Translations under genes and position numbers: made by a program
From: CALLPQ01 sp038531745
GTDB lineage: Bacteria > Pseudomonadota > Alphaproteobacteria > Caulobacterales > Parvularculaceae
NCBI GenBank assembly: GCA_038531745.1
Contig: JBCBBJ010000006.1
Coordinates: 124,001 to 188,000, forward strand
Direction: 5' to 3'
DNA length: 64,000 nt
In this document: positions 25,302 through 34,222 of the stretch, piece after piece
Layout: each line of letters opens with the position of its first letter
Position numbering within the stretch: the stretch's first letter is position 1
Notes under the pieces: model-generated
Told to the model about the DNA's origin: nothing
Database searches by the model: none
The model's input: only the letters and a program-made list of their open reading frames with translations

Positions 25302-25964
25302 ATGGCTGAGCAAACATTTTATTGTGAAGTACGCGAACGCACCGGTACAGGCGGCGCGCGGCAAACCCGGCGCGATGGCTGGGTACCGGGTATCCTCTAT
25401 GGCGGCGGCAAAGATCCCGTGGCAATTCGTTTGCGCAAAAACGAAGTGATCAAAGCCCTGAACACCGGCTCGCTCACCTCCACCCTGATCAATATCGATG
25501 TGCCGGGCCAGTCTGACCTGCAAAAGGTTATTCCGCGCGACGTGCAGCTTGACCCTGTTAAGGATCAGCCCTTGCATGTTGATATGCTGCGGGTGGATGA
25601 ACGCACACGGATCAATGTTGATGTATCGGTTCGGTTCCTGAATGAGGAAACCTCCCCGGGTATTAAAAAGGGCGGTGTTCTGAATATCGTGCGTCACACG
25701 GTGGAGTTGATCGCCCCGGCGACGGCTATTCCTGAAGTGTTGGAATTCGACATCTCCGAAACAGACGTGGGCGACACGGTGACGATTTCCATGACCACCC
25801 TGCCCAAAGGTGTCGCGCCCGTGATTTCCGACCGGGACTTTACCGTTGCGACCATTACCGCGCCATCAGCGCTGCGTTCCAGCGAGAGCGAAGCAGACGA
25901 TGATGCACAGGCTGGTGAAGGCGATAGCCAGGAAGCGGCGGGCGACGACGAGAGCGCGGAGTAA
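25302..25964 (+). CDS. rplY: Ribosomal protein bL25 (Ctc form)
   Basis: 220 aa from the ATG at 25302, with AGAGGG six bases upstream. The N-terminal L25 domain (ERTGTGGARQTRRDGWVPGILYGGGKDP) binds 5S rRNA. The longer TL5/CTC-type C-terminal domain follows (VDVSVRFLNEETSPGIKKGGVLN; EFDISETDVGDTVTI), ending in an acidic tail. The Ctc form is usual in Alphaproteobacteria, with pth next to it as here (88 bases downstream). Confidence 0.95.
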   Translation: MAEQTFYCEVRERTGTGGARQTRRDGWVPGILYGGGKDPVAIRLRKNEVIKALNTGSLTSTLINIDVPGQSDLQKVIPRDVQLDPVKDQPLHVDMLRVDERTRINVDVSVRFLNEETSPGIKKGGVLNIVRHTVELIAPATAIPEVLEFDISETDVGDTVTISMTTLPKGVAPVISDRDFTVATITAPSALRSSESEADDDAQAGEGDSQEAAGDDESAE

Positions 25965-26052
25965 CCGGTCGCGCTTTCACGGTGTGACTGTCGGTTTCGC
26001 ATCCGGGGCGCAGCGTGTAATCGTTGCGCCTTGAATAGGGAAAGCGCGGCTC

Positions 26053-26781
26053 ATGTGGTTGCTCGTTGGTCTCGGGAACCCCGGACAGAAATACAAAAAC
26101 CATCGTCACAATGTGGGTTTTATGGCTATTGACGCCATTGCCCGCGCCCATAATTACGCCCCAGCGCGCAGTAAGTTTCAGGGCCTCCTGCGCGAAGGCA
26201 CCCTGTCCTCGCCAACGGGGCCAGCGCAAAAAACCCTCCTCCTCCAGCCGCAAACTTATATGAACGATAGCGGGCGGAGCGTGCGCGCGGCCACAGAGTT
26301 TTATAAAATCCCGCTGGACCGGGTCATTGTCTTTCACGATGAATTGGATATTGCGCCCGGCAAACTGCGCATCAAAGTGGGCGGCGGCAATGCCGGGCAT
26401 AATGGCTTGCGGTCCATCGATAGCCACTGTGGTAACGCCTTCATCCGAGCACGGATCGGTATTGGCCATCCCGGTCACAAGGATAAAGTGCACAATCACG
26501 TTCTTGGCGATTTTGCCAGGGCCGATCATGAATGGCTTGAACGGCTCCTTGATGCCATTGCCCGGCGGGCGCCCGAGCTTGTGAAGGCCGGAGAAAGCAG
26601 CTTTGCCCGGTTTCAAAGTCTGGTGGCCAGCGATGTGTCACCAAACACGGAAAAATCCGGCGGCCCTACGCGGACGGCACCCGCCACAAACAATCAAGGC
26701 GGGGGTAAGACGCAAGCAACCAAGGCCACGTCAGTCTTTGCCGACGCTCTGAAAGCGCTTGCCTCTCCCAACAAGAAATAA
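26053..26781 (+). CDS. pth: Peptidyl-tRNA hydrolase
   Basis: 242 aa. The N-terminal LLVGLGNPGQKYKNHRHNVGF carries the catalytic His and the substrate Asn. LLQPQTYMNDSGRSV, VIVFHDELDIAPGKLRIKVGGGNAGHNGLRSI and FIRARIGIGHPG are all family signatures, and the Asp of HDELD orients the His. It releases tRNA from prematurely dropped peptidyl-tRNA. A ~50-residue Lys/Thr/Gly-rich C-terminal tail exceeds the ~195 aa E. coli enzyme; such tails occur in alphaproteobacterial Pth. It lies between rplY and ychF. Confidence 0.95.
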   Translation: MWLLVGLGNPGQKYKNHRHNVGFMAIDAIARAHNYAPARSKFQGLLREGTLSSPTGPAQKTLLLQPQTYMNDSGRSVRAATEFYKIPLDRVIVFHDELDIAPGKLRIKVGGGNAGHNGLRSIDSHCGNAFIRARIGIGHPGHKDKVHNHVLGDFARADHEWLERLLDAIARRAPELVKAGESSFARFQSLVASDVSPNTEKSGGPTRTAPATNNQGGGKTQATKATSVFADALKALASPNKK

Positions 26782-26802
26782 ACTCAGTAAACGGAAATCA
26801 TT

Positions 26803-27900
26803 ATGGGATTCAAATGCGGTATCGTCGGCTTGCCCAATGTGGGCAAATCCACGCTGTTTAATGCCCTCACCAAAACTGCTGCGGCCCAGGCGGAAAACTA
26901 TCCGTTTTGCACCATTGAACCCAATGTTGGCGATGTGGCTGTACCCGAACCGCGTCTCAAAAAACTTGCCGCACTCGCCGCCTCGGCCAGTGTGGTGCCA
27001 GCGCGTATCCAGTTTGTTGATATTGCCGGTCTCGTCAAAGGCGCCGCCCAGGGCGAAGGGCTCGGTAACCAGTTCCTCGCCAATATCCGCGAGGTTGATG
27101 CGGTAGCCTATGTGCTGCGTTGTTTTGACGATGATGATATTACCCATGTGGCCGGGCGGATTGATCCGCTTGCGGACTTTGAGGTTGTTGAAACCGAATT
27201 GATGCTGGCCGATCTTGAAAGCTTGGAAAAACGCCGCACCAACCTGGAGAAAAAGGTACGCGGCCAGGATAAAGAAGCCAAGGAAACGCTGGTTCTGGTG
27301 GACAAAGCCCTCGCGGTTCTGCAGGACGGCAAGCCGGCGCGGACTGCCGATATCGCCAAAGACGAGATGAAAGCATGGAGAACCCTCCAGCTTCTCACGC
27401 AAAAACCAGTGCTCTTTGTGGCAAATGTTGATGAAGAGGCGGCAGCCACGGGCAATGACTATGCCGCCCGCGTTGACGAGGCAGCCAACAGGGAAGGTGC
27501 CGTAAGCGTTGTGATTTCCGCGCGCATTGAGGCAGAACTGGCGCAGCTCGATGATGAAGAACAGGGCGAATATCTTGAAACCCTCGGGCTCACGGAGCCG
27601 GGCCTCAACAAGCTGATCCGCGCCGGCTATCAATTGCTTGGCCTACAAACCTACTTCACGGCCGGACCAAAGGAGGCACGGGCCTGGACAATTCCCCACG
27701 GATTTACCGCGCCGCAAGCCGCCGGGGTTATCCATACGGATTTTGAAAAGAAATTTATCCGTGCCGAGACCATCGCCTATGAGGATTATGTGAGCCTTGG
27801 CGGTGAGCAGGCAGCCAAAGAGGCCGGTAAAATGCGCGCCGAAGGCAAGGACTATGTGGTGGCTGACGGCGATGTCCTATTGATCCGCCATGGTGGATAG
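26803..27900 (+). CDS. ychF: Ribosome-binding ATPase YchF
   Basis: 365 aa, the standard length. It begins GFKCGIVGLPNVGKSTLFNALT (Walker A GLPNVGKS) and has FVDIAGLVKGAAQGEGLGNQFL as the switch/G3 region. VANVDEEA stands in place of NKxD, which explains the ATP preference of this Obg-family member. The C-terminal TGS-like part has YFTAGPKEARAWTIPHG and ends with VADGDVLLIRHG. The stop lies inside the convergent mscS gene, so the two 3' ends overlap by 24 bases. It follows pth by 21 bases and is probably co-transcribed. Confidence 0.96.
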   Translation: MGFKCGIVGLPNVGKSTLFNALTKTAAAQAENYPFCTIEPNVGDVAVPEPRLKKLAALAASASVVPARIQFVDIAGLVKGAAQGEGLGNQFLANIREVDAVAYVLRCFDDDDITHVAGRIDPLADFEVVETELMLADLESLEKRRTNLEKKVRGQDKEAKETLVLVDKALAVLQDGKPARTADIAKDEMKAWRTLQLLTQKPVLFVANVDEEAAATGNDYAARVDEAANREGAVSVVISARIEAELAQLDDEEQGEYLETLGLTEPGLNKLIRAGYQLLGLQTYFTAGPKEARAWTIPHGFTAPQAAGVIHTDFEKKFIRAETIAYEDYVSLGGEQAAKEAGKMRAEGKDYVVADGDVLLIRHGG

Positions 27901-29046
27901 GGCCAACGGCCCCTGCCCCTCGGCTTGCGCCAAATGAACTGTCTGTGTGGGGAAGGCAAACGCCAGACCATGGCTTTCAAAGGCCTTGTGGACGCCCAGC
28001 AAAACCGCCTCCTGACACCGCATAAAATGCGCATAATCGCGATCCTCCACCCAAAATATGGTTTCAAAAAGGAGGGCGGACGCGCCAAAGGCTTTGAAGT
28101 TTGAGCGGTCAAAACTGACATCGTCCACGGCTTTTACGGCGTGCTCAATCAGGCCCGGTATCTGTTGGAGTGCGCCGTGCGGTGTGTCGTAGACAACGCC
28201 AATCTCGAACTGCGCCCGCCGGCGGTTCATCCGGCGGAAATTCTTGATTTCCTTATCAAGTAATTGCGAGTTCGCGATAATAATCTGCTCCCCGCTGAAG
28301 GACCGCAAACGGGTCGTCTTCATACCGATCTTTTCAACCGACCCGCTATAAGTACCCTGGTCGAAAGTGATAAAATCGCCCCGGACAAAGGGGCGATCAA
28401 AAATAATGGCGAGCGCGGAAAACAGATCCTTAAAAAGGTTTTGGGCGGCAAGACCAATCGCCAGACCGCCAACCCCCAGACCAGCGATAAGCGGGCCCAC
28501 CTGAAACCCCAAATTGGTCAGGATCATCACCGCGGCAAGCGCCCATATCACAATCCCCGACATAGTCTTGATCAGCGAGGCAGCCGTGGAGGCGGGGCCG
28601 CCATCAACCGACGGATTGCGTTCCAGATAGCCACTAGATAGGCGCGCAACCAGCACACCAAGCCAGATCGCTCCCTGAATGATCAGTGTCACCACGAAGA
28701 GCGTGCGGACAATTCCTGCAACCTCCGCCGGTAATCCGGTCATGAACGGGACAATGATCGCCGCGCTGGTGACAAGCAGAAAGACCGATGTTGTTCCGCC
28801 GACCACAGCGGCAACAAGATTTTTGAAAGAGCCGCTATTTTGATTTTTAGTCTGAAAAATACCGCTAAGGATTGAGCATACTATCCGCAGGCCAACAAAT
28901 AGCCCCACAATCACGCCGAAGCCAATGGCTTGTTCGGCCCCGTTCTCCACAAGCCAGCGCATCAAAGCTTCGCCGCGTGCTGCCGCGTTGGAAATGCCGT
29001 CGCCTACATTTTGTACCATCTGACCCATACCCTTTAAGCCAGACAC
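27877..29046 (-). CDS. Small-conductance mechanosensitive channel (MscS family)
   Basis: 389 aa from a GTG at 29046; ATGs at 29028 and 29019 are alternatives. Four or so hydrophobic segments precede the pore helix GPLIAGLGVGGLAIGLAAQNLFKDLFS, whose Gly/Ala pattern is the TM3 signature of MscS. The beta domain follows: IIFDRPFVRGDFITFDQGTYSGSVEKIGMKTTRLRSFSGEQIIIANSQL. A mixed alpha/beta cytoplasmic cage domain ends the protein. It releases small solutes on hypo-osmotic shock at the inner membrane. It has one more N-terminal helix than minimal MscS. Confidence 0.92.
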   Translation of the reverse strand: MSGLKGMGQMVQNVGDGISNAAARGEALMRWLVENGAEQAIGFGVIVGLFVGLRIVCSILSGIFQTKNQNSGSFKNLVAAVVGGTTSVFLLVTSAAIIVPFMTGLPAEVAGIVRTLFVVTLIIQGAIWLGVLVARLSSGYLERNPSVDGGPASTAASLIKTMSGIVIWALAAVMILTNLGFQVGPLIAGLGVGGLAIGLAAQNLFKDLFSALAIIFDRPFVRGDFITFDQGTYSGSVEKIGMKTTRLRSFSGEQIIIANSQLLDKEIKNFRRMNRRRAQFEIGVVYDTPHGALQQIPGLIEHAVKAVDDVSFDRSNFKAFGASALLFETIFWVEDRDYAHFMRCQEAVLLGVHKAFESHGLAFAFPTQTVHLAQAEGQGPLALSTMADQ

Positions 29047-29286
29047 CGCCTTGATTGCGCGTGCCCGTCAGTCTTCCTTTCATGTGATTGCCGGGTTGCG
29101 GCAATCCTCAGGCCAAAAAAAAGTAAGTGGCGCCCCACGGTGGCGCGCTCATGCGTTAAATAAGAACGGGAGATTGACCCTTCAGCCGATTGCGAATGGT
29201 CGCCGCGCACGCTGCCTCTTATACGTGGTCGGGCAAAGAATTATCGGTAGAAATTATCAGTATACAGGGGGCGCAAGCTCTCCGCC

Positions 29287-30087
29287 TTATCCCTCACCAG
29301 CGCTCGACACCTCAAGGCGTTGGCCGTTGAAGGGGGAAATTTTGCAATAGAGTTTTTTGCGCTTCAGGACATCACACAAATCGGCAGCCTTTTCTTCGGA
29401 AGAAAAACCGCCCGCGATGAGGCGTTGGAATTCGCCGCGACCATCGATCTCAATCCTTTCGATGCGTGGTTCGAGAAGACCCAGCAAATTCGGATTTTCA
29501 CGCTGGAAATTCTTCCAGCCGGTCACCGCATCAGCCAGCTCCCGGTAGGACGCAAGGTGGACCCCAAAGAGCAGGCTTGCCGTTGTCAGACTGGTGCCCG
29601 TCGCCTCATTTTCAAAGACGTTTTCGGCAGCCACGAAACTCGGCTCCACCAGGCGCGGGGTCGATTCGACGGTCACCGCCGACGATTTTAAGGGCGCGGC
29701 CTCCGCCTCGGCAACAATGATCGCCTCGGGCGTTTTGGGCGGCGGCGGCACGGTCAACACGGTTTCGCGCAAGCGCGTGTCGGCCTCGGCGTCACCGCGA
29801 TCCTCTGTCTTGTCTTCCGCAGTTTCCTTAAGAAGACGCCCCCGTTCCTCGGTCAAGCGCTCAACGGTGCGTTGCAGGCTGGCATTATCGCGGCGCAATT
29901 CATCGACCAGTTGGGTCAGTTCAAAATTACGCGCCTGCTGGTCCGAGAGCGCAATGCTCTGCGCCTCAAGGTCGGGATCCGTCTCCGTCATGAAGGGCAA
30001 ATCAAGCGAGGCGCAACCGCTGGCTAGGCCCGTGATGGCGCAAACGGTGAGCCCGCGGCAAATGGGAGAACGGATGGTCCGGAACAT
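29287..30087 (-). CDS. SPOR-domain lipoprotein with coiled coil, unknown role
   Basis: 266 aa from the ATG at 30087. The N-terminus has a signal segment ending in LASGC, a lipobox, so lipidation is expected. Residues around 45-85 (LTQLVDELRRDNASLQRTVERL) form a coiled coil, and a Pro/Glu/Ala linker follows. The C-terminal ~80 residues resemble a SPOR domain: LFGVHLASYRELADAVTGW, then FQRLIAGGFSSEEKAADLCDVLKRKKLYCKI. SPOR domains bind denuded septal glycan strands, so an envelope or division role is plausible. No recognised gene name applies. The next gene upstream is an orphan PAS membrane protein. Confidence 0.75.
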   Translation of the reverse strand: MFRTIRSPICRGLTVCAITGLASGCASLDLPFMTETDPDLEAQSIALSDQQARNFELTQLVDELRRDNASLQRTVERLTEERGRLLKETAEDKTEDRGDAEADTRLRETVLTVPPPPKTPEAIIVAEAEAAPLKSSAVTVESTPRLVEPSFVAAENVFENEATGTSLTTASLLFGVHLASYRELADAVTGWKNFQRENPNLLGLLEPRIERIEIDGRGEFQRLIAGGFSSEEKAADLCDVLKRKKLYCKISPFNGQRLEVSSAGEG

Positions 30088-30180
30088 GGTTTTTACCCTG
30101 TATCTGTCGGCCATGGTGGTAGCACACTGATCAAGAAAAGCCATATGACGATTCGCCGGGGGCAATGCCATCGCCAGGCA

Positions 30181-31293
30181 TTATTGCGCAGCGTGCAAAA
30201 CGCTGGCCGCGCTCGGCTCCATGGCGCTACCGCTAAACACAAAGCCCTCCACGCCAGGCACGTAGAGCATATTAGTCAATCGCCCGGCAAACGGTAGATA
30301 AGTGCCGCCCGCATGGCGCAAACACACATGGCTCAGAGGGCGCACATCCCCCACCACTGCCAGCGTTTTTGCGCCCTCTGCCTTGAAATGTTCCAGATCA
30401 TCTTCATGCATCAGATGTCGGGTTGTTTGACCAAGCAGCGCCTGCGTGGTGGACCCGAGCGCGCGCGCCGCCGACGAGCTTGCATAGGTCACCAACCCCT
30501 CCGGCGAAAAAATGAGCGTGATTTCGCTTGAGGCTTCCACAAGGGCTGTGAACCGCTTTTGCTCAAGGTCGGCGGCCTCATTTTTGGCAGCAAGCGCTTC
30601 AGCGAGGCTCGCATTCTTGGAGCGCAACATGATTGCCCGGCTGATCATTTGGCTGGTGCGGATCGCGGCGTAGGTGGTCACCAGACCGTAAAGCATAATC
30701 GCGCTGGTATTCATCCAGCTACGCTCCCCGCCCCAAACGAAAAACGCCGCCGCCATGGGGGTCAAGGCCGGCATGTTGAACGCAAGGAAACAGCGCCAGC
30801 ACGCGCCGGACGTGACAATCGCCGCCGCCGACATGCCCGCCAATATAAAGGGCAAGAACACATGGCCGATTTGTCCATGGACCGCAAAAATCGGGGCCAG
30901 CATACCCCAAAGGGCACCATTCACCGCCATGGCCACCATGTTGCGATTTTTGAACCGCTGCATCACCGCCAGCGTTGGACGCTGGTTGCGCACGCGCACC
31001 CAGAGCGCCAGCCGAACAAGCCCGGTGATCGCCACCAGCGCGCCCCAGATGACCAGAACCGTTTGGTTGACAATGCCCCAGCCCACGAGAAGGGCGAACA
31101 GCGCATTGACCAGACCCGCAAGCACCGCAACGGGCACGCCCTGATAAATGAGCGCTGCCTTTTCAAGCTGGACCCGGCCCGCTTCGGCTGGAGACACAGA
31201 CCGATGCTGCTCTGTGCGCAAATCAAGCCCCTTCAGCATGGCGCCAAAGCCCGGTGTAGCAAATGAAGGATAAGACCGCCGCGGCGACCCCAT
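30181..31293 (-). CDS. Membrane-anchored PAS-domain protein without output domain
   Basis: 370 aa from the ATG at 31293, which has GGGAG seven bases upstream, whereas the ATG at 31317 has none. Residues 50-220 hold about six hydrophobic helices (VPVAVLAGLVNALFALLVG; TVLVIWGALVAITGLVRL), resembling the MASE-type sensor modules of cyclases and kinases. A short helix (SLAEALAAKNEAADLEQKRF) leads to a PAS domain: ALVEASSEITLIFSPEGLVTY...LMHEDDLEHF. The protein ends there, with no GGDEF, EAL, kinase or methyl-accepting module. It could pass a signal to a partner, or be a truncated descendant of a cyclase. Confidence 0.7.
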   Translation of the reverse strand: MGSPRRSYPSFATPGFGAMLKGLDLRTEQHRSVSPAEAGRVQLEKAALIYQGVPVAVLAGLVNALFALLVGWGIVNQTVLVIWGALVAITGLVRLALWVRVRNQRPTLAVMQRFKNRNMVAMAVNGALWGMLAPIFAVHGQIGHVFLPFILAGMSAAAIVTSGACWRCFLAFNMPALTPMAAAFFVWGGERSWMNTSAIMLYGLVTTYAAIRTSQMISRAIMLRSKNASLAEALAAKNEAADLEQKRFTALVEASSEITLIFSPEGLVTYASSSAARALGSTTQALLGQTTRHLMHEDDLEHFKAEGAKTLAVVGDVRPLSHVCLRHAGGTYLPFAGRLTNMLYVPGVEGFVFSGSAMEPSAASVLHAAQ

Positions 31294-31637
31294 GGGCGAG
31301 CTCCCTATATGGTTCATTGATAGTTGATCATATCCCGCCGCAAACGCAAACCACTTTGGTTAGCGCGCCGCAACGTCCAATTGAGTGTAACACCGAATTC
31401 AAAAAATTGGCAAAAATACAATTATATCAATATTTTATGATGACTTCCTATTGATACACATAGGCAGAAATTTATCGCTTTGCTTAACCGTGGAAAAGTT
31501 TTCTGGCCAAATTTCGAGGCCCCCGTGGGCAGTTTTTTTGCCACATGACATGGTGCAATGCAGCGTGCCATGCCATGAAAATGGCGCGTGCACGGGCGCG
31601 TGCTGCCCGCCCAAACCCATAAGAAAGGTCCGCTGAG
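31294..31637. promoter_or_regulatory. Divergent intergenic region upstream of aatA
   Basis: About 340 bases separate the PAS-protein gene and the aminotransferase gene, with an AT-rich core around 31400-31480. Two GCGCGTGC units at about 31584-31604, close to the start of aatA, could be an operator. No open frame in this region looks coding. I cannot assign a specific promoter with confidence. Confidence 0.4.
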
Positions 31638-32846
31638 ATGACTGACATTGGCTTGTCAAAAACCCTCGACCGGGTGAAGCCCTCCCCCACTTTGGCGGTC
31701 ACCCGCAAGACCAATGAGATGCGCCGGGCCGGGATTGATGTGATCTCCCTTGGCGCCGGGGAGCCTGATTTTCCCACTCCCGACCATGTGAAGGCCGCCG
31801 CCATTGAGGCCATCAATACCAACCGCACCGGCTACACCACCGTCGATGGCATCGCCGAATTGAAGAGTGCAATTGTCAGCAAATTCAAACGCGACAATGG
31901 GCTGAGCTATCAAACCGACGAGATCAATGTGGGCCCCGGTGGCAAGTTCGTCATTTGCAATGCGTTGCTGGCAACGCTGAACCCTGGCGACGAAGTGATC
32001 ATCCCGGCGCCCTATTGGGTGTCTTACCCGGATATGGTGCGTCTTGGCGACGGTAACCCTATTATCGTCGAAACACGCCTTGAGGATGGGTTCATTCTGC
32101 AGCCCAGTGCCCTGGAGGCGGCAATCACATCTCGCACCCGCTGGTTGATCCTCAACACCCCATCAAACCCCACCGGCGCGGCCTACACCCGCGATCAGCT
32201 TCGCGCCCTTGCCGATGTTCTCCTGCGCCATCCCCATATCATGATAATTGCCGACGATATGTATGAGCATATTGTGTATGACGGCTTCGCCTTTTCAACG
32301 CTGGCCGAAATTGAACCCGCCTTGTTCGGCCGTACCCTGACGGTTAATGGCGCATCAAAGGCCTATTCCATGACCGGCTGGCGCATCGGCTTTGCCGGGG
32401 GGCCAAAACCGCTGATCAAAGCCATGGCAAAAGTGATGTCGCAGACAACTTCAAATCCATGCTCTATCAGCCAATGGGCGAGCGTGGCGGCGCTCAACGG
32501 GGATCATAATTTTCTAGTTGATCGGAATATCGCCTTTAAACGCCGCCGCGATCTGGTCGTTTCTATGCTGAATGATGCGGACGGCATTGAGTGTGCCGTC
32601 CCCCTGGGCGCATTTTATGTGTTTCCCTCCTGCGCCGGGGTGATCGGCAAAACCACACCTGATGGCAAAACACTGCATACGGATGAAGAATTTTGTACCG
32701 CCTTGCTGGAGGAGAAGAACGTCGCCACAGTTTTTGGGGCAGCTTTCGGTCTTTCCCCATTTTTCCGCATTTCCTATGCCACCGACGACGAAACCTTGCG
32801 TGAAGCGTGCACGCACATTCAGGCATTTTGCGCCGACCTCTCTTAA
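31638..32846 (+). CDS. aatA: Aspartate aminotransferase (class I, subgroup Ib)
   Basis: 402 aa, with AAGAAAGG upstream of the ATG. Class I PLP fold: ISLGAGEPDFPTPDHVK, PYWVSYPDMVRL, NTPSNPTGAAYT, IIADDMYEHIVYDG and NGASKAYSMTGWRIGFAGG, where the Lys of SKAYSMTGWR holds PLP. The N-terminal sequence and length follow the Rhizobium/Thermus-type AspAT, which uses aspartate/2-oxoglutarate and in some members also prephenate. Cytoplasmic; links oxaloacetate to aspartate and amino-acid synthesis. It is a single-gene unit, followed after about 130 bases by dps. Confidence 0.92.
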   Translation: MTDIGLSKTLDRVKPSPTLAVTRKTNEMRRAGIDVISLGAGEPDFPTPDHVKAAAIEAINTNRTGYTTVDGIAELKSAIVSKFKRDNGLSYQTDEINVGPGGKFVICNALLATLNPGDEVIIPAPYWVSYPDMVRLGDGNPIIVETRLEDGFILQPSALEAAITSRTRWLILNTPSNPTGAAYTRDQLRALADVLLRHPHIMIIADDMYEHIVYDGFAFSTLAEIEPALFGRTLTVNGASKAYSMTGWRIGFAGGPKPLIKAMAKVMSQTTSNPCSISQWASVAALNGDHNFLVDRNIAFKRRRDLVVSMLNDADGIECAVPLGAFYVFPSCAGVIGKTTPDGKTLHTDEEFCTALLEEKNVATVFGAAFGLSPFFRISYATDDETLREACTHIQAFCADLS

Positions 32847-32887
32847 AGCCTCAAGGTTAGCCGGTCCAGAGCGTGGGTGTATCGCAA

Positions 32888-32945
32888 TTATCGATAAGAG
32901 ACATTTTCATAATCGACTTGATCGAATGCCAATCCTTCTTACATA
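32888..32945 (+). promoter_or_regulatory. dps: Candidate promoter/operator upstream of dps
   Basis: The perfect palindrome TTATCGATAA (32888-32897) lies ahead of a possible -35 TTGATC (32918-32923) and -10 TACATA (32940-32945) with a 16-base spacer, about 30 bases before the dps ATG. Dps genes are commonly stress-induced, but the regulator cannot be identified from this site. Confidence 0.4.
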
Positions 32946-32973
32946 GACAATAATCACTCGAAAGGAACTTGCC

Positions 32974-33465
32974 ATGACAACGTCCCCCGCCGCTAGCGAC
33001 ACCAACCTTGGTCTTGATGATAATGCCCGCCTTGCCACCGTAGAAAGCCTGCGCTCGCTGCTTGCTGATACCTATGCCGTGTACGGCAAAACCCACGGCT
33101 ATCACTGGAATGTGCAGGGACCGAATTTTCAGGCCCTCCACACCCTGTTTGAAGAGCAATATCGTGATATGTGGGCCGCGCTCGATGAACTTGCCGAGCG
33201 GATGCGTGCCCTCGGTGCGTTTGCTCCGTCCAACAGCGCAAGTCTCTTGGAGGGCTCACCCATTGACCCCGCCGGTGACGCGCCCCTAGCCAGCGACCGC
33301 ATGGTCGCTGATTTATTGAGCGATCAGGAAACCTTGATCCGGCGGGCCCGCACCGCGCTTGCCACCGCCGAAGAGGCCGGCGATGCCGCCAGTGCCGATT
33401 TAATCACGGTACGGATCCAGACCCATGAAAAAATGGCCTGGATGCTGCGCGCAACGGCGGGATAA
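32974..33465 (+). CDS. dps: Dps: DNA-binding ferritin-like starvation/oxidative stress protein
   Basis: 163 aa with AAAGGAA six bases before the ATG. The inter-subunit ferroxidase centre is visible in YGKTHGYHWNVQG (His ligands) and in FEEQYRDMWAALDELAERMRALG (Asp/Glu ligands). Four-helix content and length fit Dps. It forms a dodecamer that oxidises Fe(II) with hydrogen peroxide, stores the iron and shields DNA. The N-terminal 20 residues are not Lys-rich, so direct DNA binding may be weak. Confidence 0.93.
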   Translation: MTTSPAASDTNLGLDDNARLATVESLRSLLADTYAVYGKTHGYHWNVQGPNFQALHTLFEEQYRDMWAALDELAERMRALGAFAPSNSASLLEGSPIDPAGDAPLASDRMVADLLSDQETLIRRARTALATAEEAGDAASADLITVRIQTHEKMAWMLRATAG

Positions 33466-33514
33466 GCCGTTCGTCCGGGCCTAAATCACCTCCGATCCAA
33501 TTTGAACCGAAAAT

Positions 33515-33623
33515 CCTCATCCTTCGAGACGCCCTTCGGGCTCTTTAGGATGAGGTCTTTCTGGTATAGAATTCAAGTCTTTCATCCTGAGGAGCGCGCG
33601 TCAGCGACCGTCTCGAAGGATGA
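33515..33623. repeat. Inverted pair of REP-like palindromes
   Basis: Unit 1 (33515-33555) runs from CCTCATCC to GGATGAGG, its perfect inverse. Unit 2 (33582-33623) is the same element in the opposite orientation: both read TCATCCTTCGAGACG from their outer ends, and both have an AGGATGA inner end. A 26-base spacer separates them. This is the widespread alphaproteobacterial CCTTCGAGACG...CTCAGGATGAGG palindrome. It fills the gap after dps; the rest of 33466-33753 shows nothing coding. Confidence 0.85.
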
Positions 33624-33753
33624 AGCTCGACTAAGATTGAAGCAACCATGCTTTAGCGCACCACAGCCCATGATCACTTAGGCAAAGGCGACGGCAATCA
33701 CCATCGCCTTTTCAAACCACGCCTTGAGATGATGTTCGTGTGCCAACCATCGC

Positions 33754-34104
33754 TCACTTGATTTTCGCGCACGTGACCCAGACTTTCAATTTCCAAAGCT
33801 TTGCAAACGCGCTTTCATTGCGGGCGTTGACGAGCCAACTTTGCCCGTCAAACGATGGCTGATTAGTGAGCGCCACCCCGTCAAGGATGGCGTCCGTTTT
33901 ATCCAAAACCGCCCAGCCACTTCCCATTGCTTTTTTGCCCTTGGGGCACGTAACCCGCAACTGTTTCACAGCCGTTGCGTCCAGCGCCGTCTCGTCATTG
34001 ACAATTTCGTAACCGGGCACCCCGGCCGCCGCTGGCAAGGCAAGCGCCCCGCAAAAGAGACCGATACTGACCAAGTGGCAAAGACGTTTGGGTGTTGATG
34101 TCAT
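33754..34104 (-). CDS. Small secreted protein, unknown function
   Basis: 116 aa from the ATG at 34104, with GGAG eight bases upstream. A Sec signal peptide is clear: basic start STPKRLCHLV, hydrophobic core SIGLFCGALALP and AAAG cleavage region. The mature ~90 residues contain LRVTCPKGKKAMGSGWAVLD, resembling the CPxGKxxxGGG motif seen in assorted secreted bacterial proteins, and WVTCAKIK at the end. Two Cys residues could form a disulphide. It stands alone, divergent from the hydrolase gene; a short CCCCCG/CGGGGG hairpin (34162-34176) lies between them. Confidence 0.65.
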   Translation of the reverse strand: MTSTPKRLCHLVSIGLFCGALALPAAAGVPGYEIVNDETALDATAVKQLRVTCPKGKKAMGSGWAVLDKTDAILDGVALTNQPSFDGQSWLVNARNESAFAKLWKLKVWVTCAKIK

Positions 34105-34222
34105 GAGGTACTCTCCCATTTTTCTATTTTGTCATCCTATGGAAACTACAAGACGGCAAAACCCCCGAAACGGGGGACGATTAATGGCTTGATCCGCGTC
34201 ACGTTCTCAACTGCGTGAATTA

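Noticed and set aside
26731..27633. 300-codon minus-strand open frame opposite ychF
   Set aside because: It is antisense to ychF, whose motifs are unambiguous; no ribosome site or domain is present in the opposite frame.
30559..31266. 235-codon plus-strand open frame
   Set aside because: Antisense to the PAS membrane protein; composition is Arg/His-rich as expected for an antisense frame.
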